Source: Streptomyces mutabilis (GTDB lineage: Bacteria > Actinomycetota > Actinomycetes > Streptomycetales > Streptomycetaceae). From it: a DNA stretch of 64,000 nt. The notes beneath the pieces were generated by a model. It was not told where the DNA came from, did not search any database, and saw only the letters and a list, made by a program, of their open reading frames with translations. Of this stretch, positions 8,008 through 15,135 are shown piece by piece (the stretch's first letter is position 1; each line of letters opens with the position of its first letter). The DNA lies in the NCBI RefSeq assembly GCF_014649815.1, contig NZ_BMTT01000006.1:62001-126000 (forward strand), in the 5' to 3' direction. Made by a program: the position numbers and the translations under genes.

Positions 8008-8580
8008 GTGGCGGACCTCGACCTGCTGACCCAGTCCCTGGCGCGCAACGTCAGGCGCTGGCGCTCCGAGCGCGGCTTCACCCTGGAGGCGCTCGCCGCG
8101 CGGGCGGGTGTCAGCCGCGGCATGCTCATCCAGATCGAGCAGGCCCGCACCAACCCCAGCCTCGGCACGGTCGTGAAGGTCGGCGACGCGCTCGGCGTCA
8201 GCATCACCACCCTCCTCGACTTCGAGCAGGGGCCCACGGTCCGCGTCGTCCCCGCCGAGCAGGCGGTACGGCTCTGGCACACGGACGCCGGCAGTTTCAG
8301 CCGGCTGCTCGCCGGGGTGGAGGCGCCCGGGCCGCTGGAGATGTGGGAGTGGCGGCTGATGCCGGGCGAGAGCAGCCCGTCCGACCCGCACCCCACCGGC
8401 ACGGTCGAGCTGGTGCACGTCACCGCCGGGGAACTCATGCTCACCGTCGACGGCGTGGCGCACCGCGTCCCGGCGGGCGCGAGCGCCTCCTTCGAGTCCG
8501 ACACCCCCCACACCTACGGCAACGAGGGCGACGCACCGATGGAAATGATCATGGCGGTCTCGGTGCCGCCCGTCCGCTGA
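8008..8580 (+). CDS. XRE-family regulator with C-terminal cupin
   Basis: 190 residues from the GTG at 8008. An HTH_XRE domain (about 5-62; LARNVRRWRSERGFTLEAL, then ARAGVSRGMLIQIEQARTNP) is followed by a linker and a cupin_2 barrel (about 110-185; HPTGTVELVHVTAGELMLTV, DTPHTYGN). Such proteins bind DNA through the HTH and sense a small effector through the cupin, often controlling amino-acid or polyamine use or a transporter. The gene is followed 43 nt later by YbaK, which could be a target or merely a neighbour. The frame is open upstream to 7921, but GTG 8008 puts the HTH close to the N-terminus as in the family. Confidence 0.9.
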   Translation: MADLDLLTQSLARNVRRWRSERGFTLEALAARAGVSRGMLIQIEQARTNPSLGTVVKVGDALGVSITTLLDFEQGPTVRVVPAEQAVRLWHTDAGSFSRLLAGVEAPGPLEMWEWRLMPGESSPSDPHPTGTVELVHVTAGELMLTVDGVAHRVPAGASASFESDTPHTYGNEGDAPMEMIMAVSVPPVR

Positions 8581-8623
8581 GACGACCGTCCGTCGTGGCG
8601 CCCGCCGTTGCTAGCGTGCGGCC

Positions 8624-9181
8624 ATGCACGCACCCATCGGAAACTTCGACAGTGTCGAGCCCGCCCCGGACGCCCTCGACGAACTGACCCGGCCGGTCGC
8701 CGACGCCGTACGCCACTGGCGCGGCAGCGTCCCCGCCGACCAGATCGTCTACGTCGACACCGAGCCGGAGTGGGCCGACACCGCCACCTTCGTCGAGCAC
8801 TACGGCCGCGAGCTGCTCGAACAGTCCGCCAACTGCGTCGTGGTCACCGGCAAGCGGGGCGGCGGCACGACGCTCGCCGCCTGCGTGGTCCTCTCCACCA
8901 CCCGGGTCGACGTCAACGGCGTCGTGCGCCGCCACCTCGGCGCCCGCAAGGCCTCGTTCGCACCGATGGACACGGCGACCGGCGAGACCGGCATGGAGTA
9001 CGGCGGCATCACCCCCGTCGGCCTGCCCGCCGACTGGCCCGTACTGGTGGACTCCGCCGTCGTCGACCTGCCGTACGTCCTCGTCGGCAGCGGACGCCGG
9101 CGCGGCAAGCTGCTGGTGCCGGGCAAGGCGTTCGCCGAGCTGCCGGGGGCCGTGGTCCTGGAAGGGCTCGGCGTCGCCTGA
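8624..9181 (+). CDS. YbaK/aminoacyl-tRNA deacylase-like protein
   Basis: 185 residues with the YbaK/prolyl-tRNA editing fold: CVVVTGKRGGGTTLAACVVL (about 71-90) contains the family's exposed-lysine strand, followed by VVRRHLGARKASFA and GGITPVGLP (about 127-135). Relatives hydrolyse mischarged aminoacyl-tRNAs (Cys-tRNA-Pro, Ala-tRNA-Pro) in the cytoplasm. TAGCGT (8612-8617) lies 6 nt before the ATG and there is no Shine-Dalgarno, so the mRNA is probably leaderless. Confidence 0.9.
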   Translation: MHAPIGNFDSVEPAPDALDELTRPVADAVRHWRGSVPADQIVYVDTEPEWADTATFVEHYGRELLEQSANCVVVTGKRGGGTTLAACVVLSTTRVDVNGVVRRHLGARKASFAPMDTATGETGMEYGGITPVGLPADWPVLVDSAVVDLPYVLVGSGRRRGKLLVPGKAFAELPGAVVLEGLGVA

Positions 9182-9185
9182 CCGC

Positions 9186-9759
9186 TCACGCGCCGGCGTG
9201 GTGGGCGAGCGCCAGATGCGGGTCGGTCTCGCCGGGGACCGGTGCCGGATCGGCGTGGACCAGGGCCGCGGTCAGCCGCGGCACGGCGTGCAGCAGGGCG
9301 TGCTCGGCCTCCACGGTGATGCGGTGGGCCCGGCGGACGTCACCTCACCGTCCACCATCAGGGCGACCTCGGCGCGCAGCCGGTGCCCGATCCAGCGCAG
9401 CCGCAGCTCACCCACCCCGCGGACGCCGGGGACCTCATCCAGTACCCGCTCGGCACGGTCCGCCAGGGCCGGATCGACGGCGTCCATCAAGCGCCGGAAC
9501 ACCTCGCGGGCCGCGTCGCGCAGGACCAGCGTGATCGCGGCCGTGATCGCCAGCCCCACGACCGGGTCGGCGAGGCGCCATCCCAGCGCCGCGCCGGCGG
9601 CGCTCAGCAGCACGGCCAGTGACGTGAAGCCGTCCGTGCGGGCGTGCAGTCCGTCGGCGACCAGCGCGGCGGAGCCGATCTCGCGGCCCACCCGGATCCG
9701 GTACCGGGCCACCCACTCGTTACCGGTGAAACCGGCCAGGGGGCCGCTGCGCGGATGTC
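9186..9759 (-). pseudogene. Cation diffusion facilitator (CDF) efflux protein, truncated and frameshifted
   Basis: The recognisable part begins at LAGFTGNEWVARYRIRVGRE, the start of CDF helix 4. It continues through SAALVADGLHARTDGFTSLA, which carries the HxxxD metal-site motif, to the C-terminal domain EVALMVDGEVTSA. There the frame is lost; the next frame continues RAHRITVEAEHALLHAVPRL to a TGA at 9188-9186. The first three helices (about 120-150 residues) are absent: immediately upstream lies the stop of the monooxygenase gene at 9760. The copy is therefore 5'-truncated and frameshifted, and cannot make a working zinc/iron exporter. Confidence 0.75.
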
Positions 9760-10983
9760 TCAGCCCGACGTACGGATGCCGAGGTACTGCTCGGCGAACG
9801 CGGTCGCCGCGACCGCTGAGGTGAATAGGCGGCGCATCCGGGCGACCGCGGCACCCGCCCGGTACGGGTCGCCCGACGCCGTGCCGTGGTACAGCTCCGC
9901 AAGCCACTGGGAGAACTCCTGGTAGTCCCACGCCTGGGCGACGCACGCGGCCGAGTAACCGGACAGTCCCGTGTCGTCGCCCCTGCTGAGGTGTGCGACC
10001 AGTGCGTCACCGAGCAGGAAGGCGTCGTGCAGGGCGAGGTTCAGGCCCTTGGCGGCGATGGGCGCGGTGAGGTGGGCCGCGTCCCCGGCCAGGAAGAGCC
10101 GCCCGCAGACCATGGGCTCCACGACGTAACCGTGCATGTCCAGGACCCGCTTCTCGATGAGCCGCCCCTCCTCGAGCGGCCGCGCGCCCGACGCGGCGAG
10201 CCGTCGGCGCAGCTGGGTCCAGATCCTGTCGTGGGACCAGTTGTCCGGGTCGTCGCCCGGCGGGCACTGGAGGTAGTACCGGGTCACCTCGGGGCTGCGC
10301 GCCATGTGGCCGGCGAAGCCGCTCGGGTGCATGCCGAACACGACGCAGTCCGAGGAGGGCGGGGCCTCGGCGAGGAGCGCCAGCCAGCCGACGCCGTAGT
10401 CGTGGCGAGCCGTGCGGACCCGCCCGGACGGAAGCGCCGCACGCGTCACCCCGCGCGCACCGTCGCAACCCGCGACGAACGCGGCCTGCACGACCCGCCG
10501 TTCACCGGAGTCGGGGCACACGTACGACACCGAGGGCCGGTCCGACTCCAGCCCGTGCAGGCGGACGCCGCGGACACCGAAGCGGATCCGCCCGCCCCGC
10601 ACGTCCGCGTACTCGCGCACCAGGTCCGTCACCAGGAACTGCTGCGGGTAGATGTAATGGTGAGAACCGGTCAGCGCGGTGTACTCGAACCGGTGCCGCT
10701 CCCCGGCGAACCGGACCTCGAACGCGGTGTGCCGCTGCGCCCGCTCCAGCAGGACCCGAGCGAGCCCGCGCCGCTCCAGGCCCCGCACGGCCCACTCCTC
10801 GATGACCCCGGCCCGGGGCCGCCGCTCGATGAACGCACGGGTCTCGGTCTCCAGGACCAGGCAGTCGATCCCGGCGGCCCGCAGGATGTTGCCGACGGTG
10901 AGGCCGGCGGGTCCGGCGCCGACCACGACGACCGGGACGCGTTGTGAGGCACCCGAGTCGGTCTCGGGGGTGGCTGCGGTCAC
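9760..10983 (-). CDS. FAD-dependent aromatic hydroxylase (PobA-like group A monooxygenase)
   Basis: 407 residues. The FAD-binding GAGPAGLTVGNIL (22-34) is followed by E-rich strand CLVLETET, then RRPRAGVIEEW (about 55-64), which resembles RIRAGVLE of 4-hydroxybenzoate 3-monooxygenase. The DG motif is in AGCDGARGVTR and the second FAD motif GDAAHLTAPIAAKGLNLA is near residue 300. Enzymes of this group hydroxylate aromatic acids with NAD(P)H and O2 in the cytoplasm; the exact substrate is not fixed. The GTG start (10983-10981) has CATAAT just upstream, and a GACAT-T-ATGTC palindrome overlaps this -10. Its 3' end directly abuts a truncated CDF gene, which suggests insertion or a deletion junction. 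Confidence 0.87.
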   Translation of the reverse strand: MTAATPETDSGASQRVPVVVVGAGPAGLTVGNILRAAGIDCLVLETETRAFIERRPRAGVIEEWAVRGLERRGLARVLLERAQRHTAFEVRFAGERHRFEYTALTGSHHYIYPQQFLVTDLVREYADVRGGRIRFGVRGVRLHGLESDRPSVSYVCPDSGERRVVQAAFVAGCDGARGVTRAALPSGRVRTARHDYGVGWLALLAEAPPSSDCVVFGMHPSGFAGHMARSPEVTRYYLQCPPGDDPDNWSHDRIWTQLRRRLAASGARPLEEGRLIEKRVLDMHGYVVEPMVCGRLFLAGDAAHLTAPIAAKGLNLALHDAFLLGDALVAHLSRGDDTGLSGYSAACVAQAWDYQEFSQWLAELYHGTASGDPYRAGAAVARMRRLFTSAVAATAFAEQYLGIRTSG

Positions 10984-10986
10984 CTG

Positions 10987-10997
10987 GACATTATGTC
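10987..10997. promoter_or_regulatory. GACAT(T)ATGTC palindrome at the monooxygenase start
   Basis: Arms GACAT (10987-10991) and ATGTC (10993-10997) flank one T. The palindrome begins 4 bp upstream of the GTG start codon and overlaps the likely -10 (CATAAT on the minus strand). A repressor bound here would block transcription of the hydroxylase; MarR or IclR-type control is common for such genes, but no regulator is adjacent. Confidence 0.35.
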
Positions 10998-11045
10998 GGC
11001 GGCGCGCGGCTCAGGGGGAGAGCCGGGCGGCGGAAGCGGCCGGGC

Positions 11046-11453
11046 TCAGCCGAGCCGGGGGATCTCGATGGCGGGGCAGCGGTCCATCACCATCTCCAGG
11101 CCCGCCCCCCGGGTCCGCTCGTAGGCGGCCTCGTCGATCACGCCGAGCTGGAACCAGACGGCCGCGGCGCCCTTCGCGGCCGCCTCGTCGGCGACCGCTC
11201 CGGCCAGCTCGCTGTTGACGAAGACGTCCACGACGTCCACGTCGAAGGGGATGTCCGCGAGGGAGGCGTAACCCTGCTCGCCGTGCACCGTCTCCGCCTT
11301 GGGGTGGACGGGTACGACACGCTTGCCGAACCGCTGCAGCACCTCGGCGACGCCGTACGCCGCGCGCTGCCGGTTGGACGACAGGCCGACCACGGCCCAG
11401 GTGTCGCCGAGCTCGGTGAGGATCTTGCGGACGGTTGCCTCGTCGCCGTGCAC
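11046..11453 (-). CDS. CoA-binding domain protein (YccU/Rossmann)
   Basis: 135 residues forming a single CoA_binding Rossmann domain: WAVVGLSSNRQRAAYGVAEV (about 19-38), RVVPVHPKAETVHGE, and DVVDVFVNSELAGAVADEA. The C-terminal GLEMVMDRCPAIEIPRLG is typical, with its conserved Cys. Single-domain homologues are widespread and bind CoA or related nucleotides; no reaction is established. The GTG start at 11453 is set by AAGGAGG six nt upstream. It lies downstream of nothing on its strand and is divergent from the gene at 11628. Confidence 0.9.
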   Translation of the reverse strand: MHGDEATVRKILTELGDTWAVVGLSSNRQRAAYGVAEVLQRFGKRVVPVHPKAETVHGEQGYASLADIPFDVDVVDVFVNSELAGAVADEAAAKGAAAVWFQLGVIDEAAYERTRGAGLEMVMDRCPAIEIPRLG

Positions 11454-11627
11454 CGGCGGCCTCCTTGGACTCCTGGACGACTCGCGTGTCGGGCCTTCCG
11501 GTGGGACAACGGACGGCGCCGCCACGGGATTCCCGAGCGGTGGGAGGGGCGGGATCCGCGTGCGGCGGGGGAGGACCGGTGAGCGCGCCCCGCTGCGGCC
11601 CGGCCCCATCCCGCCTACGCTCGCCCC

Positions 11628-12338
11628 GTGCTGCGCATCATCGACGCCCGAACCGGACAGCCCGTACCCGCCACCCCTGCCCGGCGGAGCCCGACCCGCG
11701 TCCAGGCCCACGCGCCGGGCCCCGGGACGGCCGGCCTGCGCGTACTGCTCGTCGCCGACCTGCTGATCCGCACCCTGGAACTCGACGGCACCCCCGCGTG
11801 GGCGCTGCTGTCCGACGCGGACGACGAGGCCCGGCTGCGCGAGGAGGCGACCGCCCTCGGCATCCGCCCCTTCGAGGACGCCGGTGCCTCCGGCCGGGGC
11901 GTCGGCCGGACCGTGCACGTGGTGCACGAGGGCGGTGCCGCTCCGGAGGGCACGACGGTCGCGGTGGCCCCCGCGGACCCGCCCACACTCGACCTCTCCG
12001 ATCCCGACGCCCTGCGTCTCGCCCTGCTGGAGCGGCACCACCACGCGCGCGTGCGGCTCGATCCGGCCGCGCTGGACCAGGCGCGGGACACCCTCGCCCG
12101 CTGGCGCCGGGCGGTCGCCGCCTGGGCACGGCAGCCGTCGCGCCCCGTCCCCGGCGAGGTGCGCGACCGGCTGCGGGCCGCCTGGGAGGACGACGTGGAC
12201 GCGCCCGGGGTACTGCGGGTCCTGCGCCAGGTGGAGACCGACCCCGGCCTGCGCGACGGAGCCCGGTTCGAGACGTACGCCTACGCCGACCGGTTCCTCG
12301 GCCTCCACCTCGCCCGGGACGTCGGGGCCCCGGAGTGA
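11628..12338 (+). CDS. Cysteinyl-tRNA synthetase-like protein lacking the catalytic core
   Basis: 236 residues. The N-terminus MLRIIDARTGQPVPA resembles the first strand of CysS/MshC proteins, and the C-terminal half (about 140-236) resembles the helical region of CysS: ARDTLARWRRAVAAWARQ, AAWEDDVDAPGVLRVLRQVE and RFETYAYADRFLGLHLARD. The HIGH and KMSKS signatures of the synthetase are not present, so it cannot charge tRNA. Its role is unknown; a paralogue adapted to another task is an inference. TACGCT (11616-11621) ends 6 nt before the GTG, with no Shine-Dalgarno, indicating a leaderless mRNA. Confidence 0.75.
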   Translation: MLRIIDARTGQPVPATPARRSPTRVQAHAPGPGTAGLRVLLVADLLIRTLELDGTPAWALLSDADDEARLREEATALGIRPFEDAGASGRGVGRTVHVVHEGGAAPEGTTVAVAPADPPTLDLSDPDALRLALLERHHHARVRLDPAALDQARDTLARWRRAVAAWARQPSRPVPGEVRDRLRAAWEDDVDAPGVLRVLRQVETDPGLRDGARFETYAYADRFLGLHLARDVGAPE

Positions 12339-12409
12339 CCGCGGTCACCGTCCCCGGCCGGGACGACCGCGCCGAAGGGCGGGACCCGGCGAGCGCATAG
12401 GCTGGCCGG

Positions 12410-13036
12410 ATGCAGGACGAGTACCGCACGGTCGCCCGCGCGGGTGTGCACGAAACCGAGATCAACCGCTCCCGTTTCCTGTGCGCCCTAGCCCCGGCCG
12501 CCACCGAGCAGGAGGCCCAGGAGTTCATCGCGAGCGTGCGCAAGGAGCACGCCGACGCCACCCACAACTGCTGGGCGTACGTCATCGGCGCCGACGCCGC
12601 CGTCCAGAAGGCGAGCGACGACGGCGAACCGGGAGGCACCGCGGGCGTCCCGATGCTCCAGATGCTGCTGCGCCGCGACATGCGGTACGTCGTCGCCGTC
12701 GTCACCCGGTACTACGGCGGCGTCAAGCTCGGTGCGGGCGGCCTCATCCGCGCCTACGGCGGCGCGGTCGGCGAGGCCCTGGACGACCTCGGCACGCTCA
12801 CCCGCCGCCGGTTCCGCCTGGCCACGGTGACCGTAGACCACCAGCGGGCCGGGAAGCTCCAGAATGACCTGCGCACGGCCGGACGCGCGGTGCGCGACGT
12901 CCGCTACGCCGAGTCCGTCACCATCGAGATCGGCCTCCCCGAGGGCGACGTGGACACCTTCCGGGCATGGCTCGCGGACGCCACCGCGGGATCGGCCGGC
13001 TTCGAACTGGGCGGAGAGGAGTACGGGGACGCCTGA
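12410..13036 (+). CDS. YigZ/IMPACT family protein (UPF0029)
   Basis: 208 residues, full length. Signature blocks are ASDDGEPGGTAGVPML (68-83) and TRYYGGVKLGAGGLIRAYGG (99-118). The C-terminal ferredoxin-like DUF1949 domain follows (about 140-205). Bacterial YigZ and eukaryotic IMPACT share the first domain; the bacterial role is not firmly known, though nucleic-acid or translation-related functions are discussed. TAGGCT (12398-12403) ends 6 nt before the ATG and no ribosome binding site is visible, so translation is probably leaderless. The gene is convergent with the small membrane protein at 13144. Confidence 0.93.
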   Translation: MQDEYRTVARAGVHETEINRSRFLCALAPAATEQEAQEFIASVRKEHADATHNCWAYVIGADAAVQKASDDGEPGGTAGVPMLQMLLRRDMRYVVAVVTRYYGGVKLGAGGLIRAYGGAVGEALDDLGTLTRRRFRLATVTVDHQRAGKLQNDLRTAGRAVRDVRYAESVTIEIGLPEGDVDTFRAWLADATAGSAGFELGGEEYGDA

Positions 13037-13143
13037 CGGAAGACCGGGCAAAGACCCCTGCACCGGCTGGTCGAGAACGCCGGACCCCCTCCCGGTCTCC
13101 GCGGCTTCGACGGGCCGCTGCCCCGTACCGTGCTCCCCGGCTC

Positions 13144-13725
13144 TCAGCCGAAGAGGTCCATGGCATCCGCCAAGGAGCCGTCGGAGGAGGAGCGGGCCCG
13201 CATCGGTCGCGGCTCCGGGTAGGTCGCCGTCGCGGCCCTCGCGCGGACGATCTCCGGCCCGCCGCACGCCGCGACGGCGAAGGCGCCGAAAACCTCGGCG
13301 AACGCGCCCGGGTCGCGGAACTCCACGCCGAACGCCCGACCGTCCAGAAGCGGCACCCACACCACCCGGTCGAACCGTCCCCACTCCAGCACCGGCTGGT
13401 CGTCCGCGGTCGACCGCCCCTCCAGCCAGAGCCGTGCCACGTGCAGCAGGTTCACCTCCTGCATCGGCCGCCTGCGCCGCACACGCAGTTCACGCGTCGT
13501 CAGCGTGACCCGCTGGTCCTTCTTCGCGTACCAGACGACACCGACCCCGAACGGCACCCACAGCAGGATCCCGATCAACGGCCAGACCAGAGCGTCGCCC
13601 CACGACCGGAGCAGTCCGCCGTCCAACAGGTACAGGCCCCCGAAGAGCAGCACCCACTTCGCCGTCATCCGCCAGAACCCGGTGCCCTGCCGGTACAGGA
13701 CCCGCCGCTTCCTCGTCATCGTCAT
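13144..13725 (-). CDS. Two-helix membrane protein, unknown family
   Basis: 193 residues. A basic N-terminus (MTMTRKRR) precedes two hydrophobic helices (about 23-41, MTAKWVLLFGGLYLL; and about 48-66, VWPLIGILLWVPFGVGVVWY), then a soluble, PH-like domain with LTTRELRVRRRRPMQEVNL and a C-terminal low-complexity tail. The order of two membrane helices followed by a soluble domain is common for actinobacterial regulatory-like membrane proteins. I do not recognise the family. The second Met (13719) is an equally good start. Confidence 0.72.
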   Translation of the reverse strand: MTMTRKRRVLYRQGTGFWRMTAKWVLLFGGLYLLDGGLLRSWGDALVWPLIGILLWVPFGVGVVWYAKKDQRVTLTTRELRVRRRRPMQEVNLLHVARLWLEGRSTADDQPVLEWGRFDRVVWVPLLDGRAFGVEFRDPGAFAEVFGAFAVAACGGPEIVRARAATATYPEPRPMRARSSSDGSLADAMDLFG

Positions 13726-13974
13726 GCCCGCACGCTATCCACCGCCCCGCGCCTCCCGGCAGAGTCGGCTGTCCGTCGAAGACGCGCGGACTTCGAAGTG
13801 CCCCCACCGGTTCGTCCCTGCGAGTCGGTGCCGGGGAGGCAGGGTGATCCGAGGCGAGTGGTGGATCAGGGGGCGGCATACGTTAGCGTGGCAAGCGTTG
13901 ATGGCGAGCCTCGTGCTGGTTCGTGCTGGTCCTGGAAGTGCAGTGGGGGTAACCGTGCAGCTCAGAGCGATTTC

Positions 13975-15135
13975 ATGAAATTGCTGCACACTTCCGACTG
14001 GCATCTCGGCCGGGCGTTCCACCGGGTGAGCATGCTCGGTGCCCAGGCCGGGTTCATCGATCACCTCGTCGAGACCGTGCGCGAGCACGGCGTCGACGTC
14101 GTGCTCGTGTCGGGAGACGTGTACGACCGTGCGGTGCCGCCGCTCGCCGCGGTCGAGCTGTTCGACGACGCCCTGCACCGACTCGCCGGCCTCGGCGTGC
14201 CCACGGTGATGATCTCCGGGAACCACGACTCGGCCCGCCGCCTCGGCGTCGGAGCCGGGCTCATCGGCCGCGCCGGCATCCACCTGCGCACCGACCCGGC
14301 GGGGTGCGGGACCCCGGTGGTGCTCCACGACGCCCACGGCGACGTGGCCTTCTACGGCCTGCCCTACCTCGAACCGGCCCTTGTGAAGGCCGAGTTCGGC
14401 GTGGACAAGGCGGGCCACGAGGCCGTGCTCACGGCCGCCATGGACCGGGTCCGCGCCGACCTCGCCACGCGTCCGACGGGCACCCGTTCCGTCGTCCTCG
14501 CGCACGCCTTCGTCACCGGCGGCGAGCAGAGCGACAGCGAGCGGGACATCACCGTCGGCGGAGTGGCCGCCGTGCCCTCCGGTGTCTTCGACGGCGTCGA
14601 CTACGTGGCGCTCGGCCACCTCCACGGCTGCCAGACCCTCACCGAGCGCGTCCGCTACTCCGGCTCCCCGCTGCCGTACTCCTTCTCGGAGGCCGCGCAC
14701 CGCAAGAGCATGTGGCTCGTCGACCTGGACGCCGACGGATCGGTCACCGCCGAACGCCTCGACTGCCCCGTGCCGCGCCCGCTGGCCCGGCTGCGCGGCA
14801 CCCTGGACGACCTGCTCGCCGACCCCGAGCTCGCCGCGCACGAGGACGCGTGGGTCGAGGCGACCCTCACCGACCCGGTCCGCCCGGCCGACCCCATGGC
14901 CCGGCTGGCCGAACGCTTTCCGCATACCCTGAGTCTCGTCTTCGACCCCGAGCGCCCCCCGGACGACCCCGCGGTGTCCTACGCGCGGCGTCTCGCGGGC
15001 CGCAGCGACCAGGAGATCGCCGAGGACTTCGTGGCCCACGTCCGCGGCGCCGGCCCCGACGGACACGAACGGACCGTACTGCGGGACGCCTTCGACGCGG
15101 TGCGTGCCGACGACAGCCTGCGGGAGGCCAGGTGA
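13975..15135 (+). CDS. sbcD: Exonuclease subunit SbcD (Mre11-like)
   Basis: 386 residues. The calcineurin-like phosphoesterase motifs that bind two manganese ions are complete: DWHLG (8-12), GDVYD (47-51), GNHDS (82-86) and GHLHG (214-218). SbcD pairs with SbcC to form an ATP-dependent nuclease that opens hairpins and trims blocked DNA ends, acting on palindromic DNA at the fork. The ATG at 13975 is chosen because homology begins there; it has only a weak ribosome site (GAG), while an open frame extends about 1 kb upstream without homology. The stop overlaps the sbcC start (GTGA), indicating translational coupling. Confidence 0.95.
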   Translation: MKLLHTSDWHLGRAFHRVSMLGAQAGFIDHLVETVREHGVDVVLVSGDVYDRAVPPLAAVELFDDALHRLAGLGVPTVMISGNHDSARRLGVGAGLIGRAGIHLRTDPAGCGTPVVLHDAHGDVAFYGLPYLEPALVKAEFGVDKAGHEAVLTAAMDRVRADLATRPTGTRSVVLAHAFVTGGEQSDSERDITVGGVAAVPSGVFDGVDYVALGHLHGCQTLTERVRYSGSPLPYSFSEAAHRKSMWLVDLDADGSVTAERLDCPVPRPLARLRGTLDDLLADPELAAHEDAWVEATLTDPVRPADPMARLAERFPHTLSLVFDPERPPDDPAVSYARRLAGRSDQEIAEDFVAHVRGAGPDGHERTVLRDAFDAVRADDSLREAR

